A DNA stretch of 64,000 bases, from contig JAJDXQ010000045.1 in NCBI GenBank assembly GCA_022823185.1, positions 62,001 through 126,000 on the forward strand. The letters are read 5' to 3'. Both the position numbers and the translations under genes were made by a program. This DNA comes from Caldilineaceae bacterium (GTDB lineage: Bacteria; Chloroflexota; Anaerolineae; Caldilineales; Caldilineaceae). Positions 45,298-54,506 of the stretch are shown here, piece after piece (the first letter of the stretch is position 1; every line of letters begins with the position of its first letter). The notes beneath the pieces are model-generated. The model did not search any database, was not told the DNA's origin, and worked only from the letters and a program-made list of their open reading frames with translations.

Positions 45298-46523
45298 TGC
45301 TTGAAATCAATCTGCGAGAATACGCCACCAGCGAGCACAGACTATCGGTTGACCAACTCGAGTCCCTGTTGCAGGAGTCGAAGAATCTTCACCTTTCTGT
45401 TGAACCTGTCCAAGGGAAAATGGGAAGCTATAACCTTACACCCGGCTCAACCGCTGGCGCGCTTGAAATCGGTAGAATTTCAGTACTTATCGAGCCAAAG
45501 ATCGGCATCCCACAGCTTCTTTCGCTTGCTTGCTATGCTTTGGGTGTGTACGAGCCAAATGAGTACCGGCTGTTTGACTTCCAGAAGGCTAAGTCGCTGC
45601 CCGATGTACTGGCTTTGGCGCTGATTGCAGCGGCGCGCAGAGCGTTCTCGCGGGGGCTGCTGCGCGGATATCTTTCAGAAGAAGACGCACTGCATACGGT
45701 GCGCGGGCGCATCCGCTTCGACGAGCAGATCCGGCGGCGGTACGGCATTCCCCTGCCGGTGGAGCTGCGCTTCGATGAGTACACCGAGGACATCCTGGCC
45801 AACCGGCTGGTAAAGGCGGCTGCGGCCCGGCTTGGCCGCATGACCCTGCGCTCGCCGGATGCGCGGCAGGGGCTGGGGCGGACCGCCGCGATCCTCGAAA
45901 ACGTGTCGCTGCTGGAGTTTCGCGAACGCCGCGTGCCGGAGGTCCGCTTCGACCGGCTGAACGAACACTATCGGGATGTCGTGGGGCTGGCGCGACTTAT
46001 TTTGCTGCACAGCGAGTTTGAGTCCTTTCGCGGGGACGTGCGCGCATCCGGCTTCCTGATCGACATGGACAAACTGTTCCAGGAGTTCGTCACCCAGGCA
46101 CTGCGCGAGGAGTTAGGTGTATCTGCAGCCACGTTGCAGTCCGAAAAGAAGGTACACTTCGACATGGATGGTTCAGTGACGATTGAGCCTGACCTGACGT
46201 GGTGGGAAGGCGGAAAGTGTACTTTCGTAGGTGATGCCAAATACAAGAGAATCGACGTCAAGTCCGTACCAAATGCCGACCTGTATCAGATTCTGGCGTA
46301 TGCAACCGCGCTTGATGTGCCTGGCGGCCTCCTCATATATGCTAAGGGTGAAGCTGATACAGCGCACTACAAAGTCAAGCACTCGGGCAAACTGTTGGAG
46401 GTCGCTGCCCTGGATCTGTCTGGTAAACTTGAGGACGTACTTGACCGCGTCAAAGACATTGCATGCAAGATCAAGTCTTTACGGAAGGAGTCCGCGTCAG
46501 TTCGCACGCGATCTGTAGTATAA
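45297..46523 (+). CDS. mcrC: McrC nuclease subunit of the type IV restriction system
   Basis: 408 residues. An N-terminal beta-rich domain contacts McrB, with GSYNLTPGSTAGALEIG near 43-59. RLVKAAAARLGRM is the typical middle helix. The C-terminal PD-(D/E)XK nuclease has D299 (IEPDLTW), D313 and K315 (FVGDAKYKRID). ATG at 45297 overlaps mcrB's stop, so the complex is made stoichiometrically. G+C runs about 50% at the start, 67% in a block near 45721 and 48% near 46201, so the gene looks mosaic. Cuts DNA carrying modified cytosine in known systems. Confidence 0.93.
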   Translation: MLEINLREYATSEHRLSVDQLESLLQESKNLHLSVEPVQGKMGSYNLTPGSTAGALEIGRISVLIEPKIGIPQLLSLACYALGVYEPNEYRLFDFQKAKSLPDVLALALIAAARRAFSRGLLRGYLSEEDALHTVRGRIRFDEQIRRRYGIPLPVELRFDEYTEDILANRLVKAAAARLGRMTLRSPDARQGLGRTAAILENVSLLEFRERRVPEVRFDRLNEHYRDVVGLARLILLHSEFESFRGDVRASGFLIDMDKLFQEFVTQALREELGVSAATLQSEKKVHFDMDGSVTIEPDLTWWEGGKCTFVGDAKYKRIDVKSVPNADLYQILAYATALDVPGGLLIYAKGEADTAHYKVKHSGKLLEVAALDLSGKLEDVLDRVKDIACKIKSLRKESASVRTRSVV

Positions 46524-46557
46524 TGCCCTCACCTCTTCACTTGACTGGGATGCTGCC

Positions 46558-47115
46558 ATGACGCTCGCAAGTGAGAAACTGCTGACCGCCGATGACCTGC
46601 TGCGCCTTCACAGCGAAGGGGTGCGAGGTGAACTGATTAGAGGCGCGCTTTGCGAAACGCCTCCGACAGGACTGACGCACGGCGAGATTGTAATGAAGCT
46701 GGGCGGTAGGTTGGGGAATTTTATCCGCCCTCGGCGCTTGGGCCGGCTGGTCGGTTCGGATTCCGGTATGATGCTGGAACGTGATCCGGACACGGTGCGG
46801 GAGCCTGACATCGCCTATATCTCCGCAAAGAAGCTACCTCTGAATGTCAGAATTTCCGGCTACTATGAGGGGGCGCCCGATTTGGTGGTCGAAATCGTCT
46901 CCCCCAACGATGGTGCGAGGGACGTCTACCACAAAGCCCGCATGTGGATCAGCTTCGGCGTGTCGCTCGTGTGGGTTGTAAACCCGGAGAACCGCGCCAT
47001 CGAAGTCCACCGCCCCAATCAACCCCTCCTGAGTCTGACCGAAAGTGACATCCTCGACGGCGGCGAGGTCCTGCCCGGTTTCAACTACCCCGTGCGCGAT
47101 GTATTTGATCTCTAA
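46558..47115 (+). CDS. Uma2-family PD-(D/E)XK endonuclease-like protein
   Basis: 185 residues, the usual length. Motifs: ELIRGALCETPP near the start, EPDIAY (D84), PDLVVEIVSPND with E112, K126 in VYHKARMW, and VWVVNPENRAIEV. These match Uma2, a family abundant in Chloroflexi and cyanobacteria whose role is not settled. A TATAAT box at 46519-46524, inside the end of mcrC, could give it its own promoter. Its composition is closer to the host than mcrB's. Whether it works with McrBC is unknown. Confidence 0.9.
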   Translation: MTLASEKLLTADDLLRLHSEGVRGELIRGALCETPPTGLTHGEIVMKLGGRLGNFIRPRRLGRLVGSDSGMMLERDPDTVREPDIAYISAKKLPLNVRISGYYEGAPDLVVEIVSPNDGARDVYHKARMWISFGVSLVWVVNPENRAIEVHRPNQPLLSLTESDILDGGEVLPGFNYPVRDVFDL

Positions 47116-47232
47116 TGTGAATTCAAACTGAGATCAAGAGTTTACGCATATCGTGAGCGCGAGCGAGACGCCCGCGATCCCAGTGTAAGGCCCGCACGTA
47201 AAGTCCTGCATTCAATAGAGAACCAGATCAGC

Positions 47233-48765
47233 ATGAGCCAGACAGACAGTATACGCGACATCGGCTGTCACAAGGAGCTTTTCATCGACGACGCGCCGAT
47301 CGCGTCGGTGAAGAACGTACGCCTGACGATGAACGCTCCCTACCAGGACCATGAGCCTGTTTTTCTGCCCGAGGCGCCGTGGGAGTACCGTATTCATCCT
47401 TATGCGACTGTGATGCGGGAGGGCGGTGTTTTCCGGCTCTGGTATCTGGCGTATGAGTGGGACCCGCCGGCAGGGGTGGAGTTGCCGGTGGCGGGGACTG
47501 CGGAGGATGCGCGGCGCTTTTGGAAGCATACGCGCGGGCGGCTCTGTTACGCTGAGTCGAACGACGGCGTCCACTGGGAGCGCCCTAGGTTGGGCTTGGT
47601 GGAGTACCGGGGCAGCGGGGACAACAATATCCTGGGGCCGGCGGTACACGACCCGGTGCAGCAGCCCGGTTGGAACGGCGGCACGGTTTTCAAGGATCCG
47701 ATTGCGCCGCCGGAGCGGCAGTACAAGCTGTGGAGCCAGATCGTCGTCGCAGAGGAGGGCAAGTCCGGGCTGTCGGGTTTCTATTCGCCCGACGGCCTGC
47801 GTTGGACGGCTTGCGAGAGCAACCCAATACCCGGCCATTGCGACTGCCTGAACGTGGTCTTCTGGGATGAGCGCATTGAACAGTATGTGGGCTACTCACG
47901 CCTGTGGACGGCGGACAGTCACGGGGACCGGTACCGGGCGGTGAGAAGGCTGGTGTCGCCGGACTTTGAGCATTGGGAGGATCTGGGCGCCGTGCTGGCC
48001 GCGGACGAGGTTGATCTGGGGCTGCCGGTAAAGCGGAACCGGCAGAGCCGGCAGATTATGGACTTTCACGGCAACTGTGTTTTCAAGTACGCGGGGAGTG
48101 TTGACGTATATTTGGCGCTGCCTGAGGTCTGGTGGCACTGGTCTGCGAATCCCTTTCCGACTGAAGGGAGAGACCAGGAGAAGATGGGCGGCTTCCCGGA
48201 TACGGTCGACGTGCAGCTCGCAACAAGCCGGGACGGGATCAAGTGGCAGCGGGCCGGGGGACGGAATCCATTTTTGCGGCTGGGGCCGCCGGATGCCGGT
48301 GATTCGAGGATGATCTACGCATTCACCCAACCGGTGCAGGTGGGCGATGAGTTGTGGATCTACTACGGGGGTTTCCGCTATGGGATCAGCGAGGGCGTCG
48401 CGCTCAAGAGGGGGGCCTATTTCCGTGCCCGGCTGCGATTGGACGGCTTCATTTCGGCTGATGCCACGTATGAAGGCGGCGAATTGGTCACTGTGCCGCT
48501 GCGCTTTCGCGGCGAGCGGCTGGCTCTCAACGCCGACACGAGTGCTGGCGGGGCAATCCGGGTTCAGATAGAGGACGAGGGAGGCAGTCCGTTCGGAGGC
48601 TACGGTATGGGCGAGGCCGACGAAGTGAACGGCAACTCGGTTCGCCACTTTGTATCCTGGGGAGGCAGCCCTCGTGTTGATGGGCTGGCGGGGCGCGTTG
48701 TACGCTTGCGCTTCCATATGAACGGTTGTAAGCTCTACTCCTTTCAATTTGTTGAAGGAAACTAG
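47233..48765 (+). CDS. Beta-propeller glycosidase-like protein, divergent copy
   Basis: 510 residues. CHKELFIDDAPIASVKNV parallels the TQLFVDD opening of the type A proteins. Blade motifs include RLCYAESNDGVHWERP, GFYSPDGLRWTACESNPI and QLATSRDGIKWQRAGG; LRLDGFISADATYEGG starts the C-terminal sandwich. It has an extra loop around 80-105 (WDPPAGVELPVAG). The ATG at 47233 lacks a strong ribosome site. It lies just right of the restriction island, 32 bases before another family member. Confidence 0.75.
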   Translation: MSQTDSIRDIGCHKELFIDDAPIASVKNVRLTMNAPYQDHEPVFLPEAPWEYRIHPYATVMREGGVFRLWYLAYEWDPPAGVELPVAGTAEDARRFWKHTRGRLCYAESNDGVHWERPRLGLVEYRGSGDNNILGPAVHDPVQQPGWNGGTVFKDPIAPPERQYKLWSQIVVAEEGKSGLSGFYSPDGLRWTACESNPIPGHCDCLNVVFWDERIEQYVGYSRLWTADSHGDRYRAVRRLVSPDFEHWEDLGAVLAADEVDLGLPVKRNRQSRQIMDFHGNCVFKYAGSVDVYLALPEVWWHWSANPFPTEGRDQEKMGGFPDTVDVQLATSRDGIKWQRAGGRNPFLRLGPPDAGDSRMIYAFTQPVQVGDELWIYYGGFRYGISEGVALKRGAYFRARLRLDGFISADATYEGGELVTVPLRFRGERLALNADTSAGGAIRVQIEDEGGSPFGGYGMGEADEVNGNSVRHFVSWGGSPRVDGLAGRVVRLRFHMNGCKLYSFQFVEGN

Positions 48766-48797
48766 AGTAGCGCATTCGCCTGCATGGAGGCAATTGC

Positions 48798-50255
48798 ATG
48801 GGCAATGAAATCTCAGGAGCTGACAAGGCGCGCTCAGTCGGTTCGGAGACGCAACTGTTCGTCGATGACGCCCTCGTCAGCGCCAAGCGCGGCGTCGTGC
48901 GCACGCTCCATCCGGGGAAAAAGTTGGAGCAGCCGGTCGTTTTGCCGGATCGACCGTGGGAGGGGAACCGGATCTACATTTACGGCACGGTCCATTACGA
49001 CACCGAGGCGCAGCAGTTTCGCATGTGGTATCTGACGCGTGTTGGCCGCGGGCATCAGCACCGCGCGCCTGGACTGCGTGAACGGCAGGGGGACATGATC
49101 CTCTATGCCACCTCCACGGACGGCATTCACTGGGAAAAACCTGAGTTGGGCCTGCATGAGTTCGACGGCTCACGCGCTAACAATATTCTCCTTTTTGATA
49201 AGCACAGCCCGACCGTGATCGTTGACGAAGCGGCCGACCCGTCTGAGCGATACAAGATGGCGGCCTGGGACTGGAATCGTGAGCAGTTCGGCTACTGGGT
49301 CGCCCATTCTGCCGACGGCCTGGTCTGGAACGAGTATGATGTCAATCCGATACTGATGAATTCGAGCGAGACGCTGGAGGCGATCACGGTGGCGCACGAC
49401 CGTCACAGCGGCGAGTACTTCGCCTTTCACAGGCGGTGGGGCGACATAGGCGGCTTTGACCGGCGGCTGATCGCGGTATGTACCAGCCGGAACTTTCTGG
49501 ACTGGTCGGAGCCGGAACTGATTATTGTCAGTGATGAGCAGGACGATGCCTGGACTCAGGATCCAGAACAGCGGGGCGAATTTTACGGCATGTCGGGCTT
49601 CGTCTATGGCCGTCAGTTTCTCGGCTTTCTGCCGGTATTCAACGTTGTCCGTGATATGAGGGGGCGGGAGGTCGGCGCGGAGCAAAGCCCCTGGGACGGG
49701 CCGATCGAGGCACAGCTGGCGCATAGCCGGGATGGACGCAGTTGGGAGCGATTCGAAGAGCGCTCGCCCATCATCCCCCGCGGCGGGCCGGGCAGCTTCG
49801 ACGCCGGCTGCATTCTCTGTTCTGCCGACCGGCCTATCGTGCACGGCGACGAGGTCTGGCACTACTATACCGCCATCAACACCTGGCACGGCGGCCCGAT
49901 GCCGCCGAAGACGGCTACGATCGCGCGAGCGTCGTGGCGCTTGGACGGATTTGTTTCGCTCGACGCGGGGCATTTCGGCGGGGTGGTCGAGACGGTCCCG
50001 CTCAACCTGCCGCCCGGCCAGCTGGTGGTCAATGCAGATGCTTCGCAAGGCAGCCTGGCGGTCGAACTCCTCACGCAGGATGGCGAGACGCTGCCCGGCT
50101 TCTCGAGCGAGGACTGTGCGGCGATCTGCTCGGACAGTGTGCGCCATGGCGTTCGCTGGCAGAATCATGAGCGGTTGCCGGCAGACCAGCCTCTGCGTCT
50201 CCGCTTCTATCTGAACACTGCCCAAATGTACAGTTTCCGAGTGGAGACGGCTTAA
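48798..50255 (+). CDS. Beta-propeller glycosidase-like protein, type A copy 2
   Basis: 485 residues and a close paralogue of the protein at 40612 along its whole length (GVVRTLHPG, PWEGNRIYIYG, NNILLFDKHSPTVI, GEYFAFHRRWG, EFYGMSGFVYG, GSFDAGCILCSADRPIV). It lacks the approximately 24-residue insertion of copy 1 and goes directly from VGAEQSPWDGP. Together the two copies bracket the type B gene, the restriction island and the divergent copy. ATG at 48798 follows GGAGG at a suitable distance. Confidence 0.77.
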   Translation: MGNEISGADKARSVGSETQLFVDDALVSAKRGVVRTLHPGKKLEQPVVLPDRPWEGNRIYIYGTVHYDTEAQQFRMWYLTRVGRGHQHRAPGLRERQGDMILYATSTDGIHWEKPELGLHEFDGSRANNILLFDKHSPTVIVDEAADPSERYKMAAWDWNREQFGYWVAHSADGLVWNEYDVNPILMNSSETLEAITVAHDRHSGEYFAFHRRWGDIGGFDRRLIAVCTSRNFLDWSEPELIIVSDEQDDAWTQDPEQRGEFYGMSGFVYGRQFLGFLPVFNVVRDMRGREVGAEQSPWDGPIEAQLAHSRDGRSWERFEERSPIIPRGGPGSFDAGCILCSADRPIVHGDEVWHYYTAINTWHGGPMPPKTATIARASWRLDGFVSLDAGHFGGVVETVPLNLPPGQLVVNADASQGSLAVELLTQDGETLPGFSSEDCAAICSDSVRHGVRWQNHERLPADQPLRLRFYLNTAQMYSFRVETA

Positions 50256-50309
50256 TTCGAGTAAGGAATCACGCGACAACCATCATCCAGGCGAAAGGAA
50301 GTGCGGGTT

Positions 50310-51410
50310 ATGACGACAAACGGACAGCCGATCAAGTCGGGGATATTCATCATGCCGTTCCATCCGCCGGAGAAGCCGCTGGCGCAAGGTTACGACGAGG
50401 ATATTGAGTTTGCGGTGCTGGCGGATGAGTTGGGGTTTGATGAGTTCTGGATTGGCGAGCACCACACGATGCGGTACGAGACGGTGGTTGTGCCGGAGGT
50501 CTTTATTGGACGCGTACTGGGGGTGACGAAACGCATCCGCTTCGGGCCGGCTCCGATCTGTGTCAATCTGCATCATCCGGCTTATCTGGCCAACCGGATA
50601 GCTTTTCTGGACCATCTGGCCCATGGACGGCTCAATCTCTGCTTGGGTCCGAGCGGCACGAGCACAGACAATGAACTTTACGGCCAGCACCCGAAAGACG
50701 GCGGCAGGATGACGGTTGAGGCGATTGACGTGATGTTGAAGCTGTGGGAATCGGAGCCGCCATACGAGCACGACGGCCAGTTCTGGCAGTTCTCGCTCAA
50801 GGAAAATGTGGACGACGTGAGCCAGATCGGGTATATCCACAAGCCGTTGCAGCAGCCCCACCCCCCTATTCTCATGCCGGGCATAACCCGCGATTCATAC
50901 AGCCTGAAACTAGCGGGGCAGTACGGATTCGCGCCTTTTTCGGCTGCCCTGGCGGCGGGGAACGTATTGGCGAACAACTGGGAAACCTACGAGAAGAGCG
51001 CGGTTGAGGCGGGGCGCATGACAGACAGAGCCGACTGGCGAGTGGCGCGGGCCATATTCCTGGCCGATACGACTGAAGAAGCAGTCGCGCGGGCGCGGAC
51101 GAACTCGGTCGGGCAGAACTTCGAGTACCTCGCCTACCTCATGGATAGAAGCCGGGGACGGGACGTTCTCAAGCGGGACCTGGAGATGTCGAACGCGGAC
51201 TGCAACATGGATTACTGGATGTCTGAGCAGATCCTCGCGGGAGACGTGGACCACGTGCTTGAGCGGCTGCTGGCGTTGATGGAGGAGAGCGGCCCGTTCG
51301 GCACTCTGGTGCTGATGGGGTTTGACTGGGACGACAGGGCGAGCTGGCTGCGTAATATCGAACTGTTTGCAACCGAGCTGATGCCCAGGCTGAACAAAGC
51401 TGTTGCCTAA
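50310..51410 (+). CDS. LLM-class flavin-dependent oxidoreductase (luciferase-like)
   Basis: 366 residues from ATG 50310 (AAGGA about 11 bases upstream; a GTG nine bases earlier is too close to it). TIM-barrel features of bacterial luciferase-type monooxygenases: LADELGFDEFWIGEHH near residues 35-50, VNLHHPAYLANRIAFLDHL, and RLNLCLGPSG. These enzymes use reduced FMN (or F420 in relatives) and oxygen to oxidise organic substrates, often opening or desulfonating them. No flavin reductase gene is adjacent. It probably belongs with the following dioxygenases in degradation of an imported compound. Confidence 0.9.
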   Translation: MTTNGQPIKSGIFIMPFHPPEKPLAQGYDEDIEFAVLADELGFDEFWIGEHHTMRYETVVVPEVFIGRVLGVTKRIRFGPAPICVNLHHPAYLANRIAFLDHLAHGRLNLCLGPSGTSTDNELYGQHPKDGGRMTVEAIDVMLKLWESEPPYEHDGQFWQFSLKENVDDVSQIGYIHKPLQQPHPPILMPGITRDSYSLKLAGQYGFAPFSAALAAGNVLANNWETYEKSAVEAGRMTDRADWRVARAIFLADTTEEAVARARTNSVGQNFEYLAYLMDRSRGRDVLKRDLEMSNADCNMDYWMSEQILAGDVDHVLERLLALMEESGPFGTLVLMGFDWDDRASWLRNIELFATELMPRLNKAVA

Positions 51411-51543
51411 GCCGGGAACGATCTACTCACTTGGTTCGGCGACGTCGAGTCCAGCCATGCACAGGGTGAAAGGCCGAACGGAACTAACTGTCGGGTAAGG
51501 CTTGAAGGCACTCTACTACGGCTCTGACTGAAATGGAGGATGT

Positions 51544-51571
51544 TTGCCAACACTGACAGACGGAGTATGAT
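51544..51571 (+). promoter_or_regulatory. Candidate promoter for the PhyH/oxidoreductase pair
   Basis: TTGCCA (51544-51549) and TATGAT (51566-51571) are 16 bases apart, giving a leader of about 50 bases to the ATG at 51628. Moderate consensus match. Confidence 0.45.
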
Positions 51572-51627
51572 TCATGCAATTGGCGGTATGCCATCAGATA
51601 GAGTCACGCTTCTCAGGAGACGAAACG

Positions 51628-52440
51628 ATGAAACTCAGCCAACAGCAGCTTCAGTTTTTTGAAACTTTCGGCTTTCTCCATTTTCCCGGCCTGGTGAAAG
51701 AGGAGATCGGATGGATTACGGAGGACTTCGAGTCCATCTTTGCGACCAGCGGTCAGGTGCATGACGGTTCGCAACGTTCTTGCATCGTGCCTTTCATTGA
51801 CCAGCGGGAGCGCCTCTGCACGCTGTTGGATCATCCCAGCATTGACGGTTTGATCAGCAGCATATTGGGGGACGATTTCAACTATCTCGGCGGAGACGGC
51901 AACTTTTACACTGGCGATACACGCTGGCACAGTGACGGCTTCCATACGATCGGAAAGTACTTGAAGGTAGCATTCTATCTTGATTCACTGACATCCGATA
52001 CAGGCTGTCTGCGGGTGATTCCAGGCTCTCACCGGGAGGATCTGGAAGAGTGGCAGGCGCGGCAGGCACGCGAGGCGCCGGATCTGTGGGGAATCTCGCA
52101 ACTTCAGGTGCCACATGTGGCCCTGGAGACGCAACCCGGCGACGTGGTGGCCTTCAATCACAATCTGATGCACGCTTCGTTCGGCGGCAGCACGGCGAGG
52201 CGCATGTTCACGATCAACTGCTGTGCTTACTGTGAAACGTCGGAGGAGATTGAGGAGTTGGAGAAATTTGTTGCAGGCGGCGCCCGGTTCTGGAAGGACC
52301 AGATGCATTCCGACATCATGCGCAGCACGGCATCTCCTTCACGGATGCGGCATTTGGAACAGGTGATGGCCCACGAAAGCCACCTGCCGGCGCTGTCTGC
52401 CAAGGCGCGGGCGGAGATGGCGGAACCGGCTCGCGGGTAA
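51628..52440 (+). CDS. Phytanoyl-CoA dioxygenase (PhyH) family protein
   Basis: 270 residues. Iron ligands H101 and D103 lie in RWHSDGF and H182 in NLMHASFGG; R191/R192 in ARRMF should bind 2-oxoglutarate. It is strikingly similar to the convergent gene at 53598 (RSCIxPF, GDDFNY, GDGN(F/Y)Y.GDT.WHSDGF), more so than to the PhyH at 32280. AGGAG precedes ATG 51628; the in-frame ATG at 51574 has none. Ten bases separate it from the oxidoreductase gene. Confidence 0.9.
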   Translation: MKLSQQQLQFFETFGFLHFPGLVKEEIGWITEDFESIFATSGQVHDGSQRSCIVPFIDQRERLCTLLDHPSIDGLISSILGDDFNYLGGDGNFYTGDTRWHSDGFHTIGKYLKVAFYLDSLTSDTGCLRVIPGSHREDLEEWQARQAREAPDLWGISQLQVPHVALETQPGDVVAFNHNLMHASFGGSTARRMFTINCCAYCETSEEIEELEKFVAGGARFWKDQMHSDIMRSTASPSRMRHLEQVMAHESHLPALSAKARAEMAEPARG

Positions 52441-52450
52441 GGGTAGGGCA

Positions 52451-53524
52451 ATGGCAGACAAGATCAGGATCGGTGTTGTCGGCTGCCGGGTTGGTCGGGC
52501 CTGGGTGGCAGGCGCGCACGCGGGCGAAGATACGGTAGCCTGGGCGGTCGCCGACCTGAATCAGGACTTGGCGCGGCAAGTGGCGCAAGAGAACGATGTC
52601 GCCAGGGTCTACGGTGACTATCGAGAGTTGCTGGCAGACAGTGACGTTGACGCGGTTGGCGTGGCTACCTCGCCGGATGTGCGTAAGCCGATGGTCATCG
52701 AGGCACTGACGGCTGGCAAGCATGTGCTGGTTCAGAAGCCGCACGGCCGCAACGCCGCGGATGTCGAGGAGATCAATGCCGTCGCTGCGAGCAGTGGGAA
52801 GACGCTCGTCTACTCCTACTTCATGCGCCATGAAGAGGAGAACAAGAGGAGCCGCCAGCTGATCGCAGATGGCAGGATAGGGCGGCCCTACCACGCGCGC
52901 GTCCACTACCATTACCGCGAGCGAGGCGTAGACTATGAGCCGCCGGCCGGGCGGGACTGGTTGTATCGCTGGGGCCTGAAGGGCGGCGCCTTGGGGCAGC
53001 ACGGTTCCCATTACCTTGACCAGGCCTGGTACTTGTTGGGCTGTCCGGAACCGGAGTGGGCCTTCTCGGTCAGCCACTGTGCGTTTCCGACGCGGCTGAA
53101 GGTAGAACGGCACTCTGAAGACTACATGAGCTTTCTGGTCGGCTGTGCCGGCGGTATCACGATTCAGATGGACACTTCGGCGGTCATCGCCACGTGGGCG
53201 GACCGGGCGTGGGACTTGCGTCTCCGTGTGCTGGGCACAGCTGGAACAGTTGAAGTCGAGTCGACCCGGCTGCCGACGGGGCAGACACGTTCGGGCACGC
53301 GACGCCTGTTGGGCGCGATCTACACTGAGGGCGACAACTTTGTGGATGAGCAGGCTGAGCACGGCAGCGGGGACTTTGACGGGGAGATCCGAGACTTTGC
53401 CGCTGCTATACGCGGCGAGCAGCCGCCCGATGTATCGCCAGCGGAAGCGTTGACATTCATGAAGTTGCTGGATGCGATCTACCTGAGTGCGGAGACAGGG
53501 GAAAAGGAGCAGGTTGCCGCGTAG
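52451..53524 (+). CDS. Gfo/Idh/MocA family oxidoreductase
   Basis: 357 residues. IRIGVVGCRVGRAWVAGAH begins the Rossmann fold, with R replacing the second glycine-adjacent small residue. GKHVLVQKPHG has the conserved lysine, again with Q in place of E. GALGQHGSHYLDQAWYLLG is the C-terminal-domain helix. It is co-transcribed with the PhyH gene just upstream, and both could act in sequence on one substrate. Confidence 0.88.
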   Translation: MADKIRIGVVGCRVGRAWVAGAHAGEDTVAWAVADLNQDLARQVAQENDVARVYGDYRELLADSDVDAVGVATSPDVRKPMVIEALTAGKHVLVQKPHGRNAADVEEINAVAASSGKTLVYSYFMRHEEENKRSRQLIADGRIGRPYHARVHYHYRERGVDYEPPAGRDWLYRWGLKGGALGQHGSHYLDQAWYLLGCPEPEWAFSVSHCAFPTRLKVERHSEDYMSFLVGCAGGITIQMDTSAVIATWADRAWDLRLRVLGTAGTVEVESTRLPTGQTRSGTRRLLGAIYTEGDNFVDEQAEHGSGDFDGEIRDFAAAIRGEQPPDVSPAEALTFMKLLDAIYLSAETGEKEQVAA

Positions 53525-53597
53525 ACCGTGCGAGTGGTATACGGAGGCGACCGCCCTTCAGTCAATGTTTGGCTCCGACCGACAGGAGCACGCTCGC

Positions 53598-54440
53598 TTA
53601 GCCGCGCGCCGGCTCTCTCATTGTCTTCTTCAGTTCGCGCGTCAGTTCTGCCAGATGGGTATCGTTGGCTCTGACCTGCTCCAGATGGACCATGCGCTCC
53701 GGTCCGGCGGTCGCGATCATGGCCTGGCCGTGAATGCGGTCTATCCAGAAACGGGCCTCGCGGCCGAGAACGGTGCGCAACTCTTCGAGGCGGTCTTCAG
53801 GGTAGCGGCGCGAGAAGTTCATGGTGTACATGCGGCGGCGCTCTGAGCCACCGAACGCGGCGTGTTTGAGGTTGTGGTTGAACACGACGATGTCGCCGGG
53901 TGTGGTCTCCAGGATCATGGCCGGCACGTCGGGTCCCTCCAGTCCCCACATCTTTCCACTCTCCCGAATATCCTTTTCCAAAGCATCAGCGAAACCATCA
54001 CCGGCGCGGTGGCTGCCCGGGATGATGCGCAGCGCGCCGGTGTCGCGCGTGAGCGGGTCGAGGTAGAAGGCGATCTTGATGCTGAGAATGCGATCGGCAC
54101 TGAAGCCGTCGGAATGCCAGTGGGTGTCGCCGGCGTAGTAGTTGCCGTCGCCGCTGGTGTAGTTGAAGTCGTCGCCGCAGATGCTGGCGGCGATGTCGTG
54201 GATGCGCGGATCGTCCAGCAGGGAACTGAGAAACTCGCTCCGGTCGGGGAAGGGAAGGATGCAGGATCGTTGTACGCCGTCGTGTTCGCGCCCATGGTGG
54301 CCGCCGCCATGCGCGGCCCAGATCGCCTCGAATTCGTCGATGATTTTGTCGACACAATCGGCCAGCAGCCCAGGGAAGTAGAGGTAGCCGAAGGTGTCGA
54401 AGAATGCCATCTGCTGCGGTGTGAGTCGCGTTGTTCCCAT
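53598..54440 (-). CDS. Phytanoyl-CoA dioxygenase (PhyH) family protein
   Basis: 280 residues. The triad is H109 and D111 in HWHSDGF and H193 in NLKHAAFGG, with RRRMY downstream. It is a clear paralogue of 51628-52440 with a histidine-rich insertion (HGGGHHGREHDG, about 44-55). It is convergent with the oxidoreductase gene, with 73 bases between the stops and no obvious terminator. The start codon ATG has AGGAGA upstream on the minus strand. Third PhyH gene of the window. Confidence 0.9.
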   Translation of the reverse strand: MGTTRLTPQQMAFFDTFGYLYFPGLLADCVDKIIDEFEAIWAAHGGGHHGREHDGVQRSCILPFPDRSEFLSSLLDDPRIHDIAASICGDDFNYTSGDGNYYAGDTHWHSDGFSADRILSIKIAFYLDPLTRDTGALRIIPGSHRAGDGFADALEKDIRESGKMWGLEGPDVPAMILETTPGDIVVFNHNLKHAAFGGSERRRMYTMNFSRRYPEDRLEELRTVLGREARFWIDRIHGQAMIATAGPERMVHLEQVRANDTHLAELTRELKKTMREPARG

Positions 54441-54506
54441 GACAGGTTCTCCTGTGATGCAGAGTCGCTTTCCTCGATTGTGCTACGGTCTCGCCAAGAG
54501 AGCAAG

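Noticed and set aside
49170..50279. 369-codon minus-strand open frame
   Set aside because: Antisense to a propeller gene whose paralogue is conserved in the other reading; no recognisable domain.
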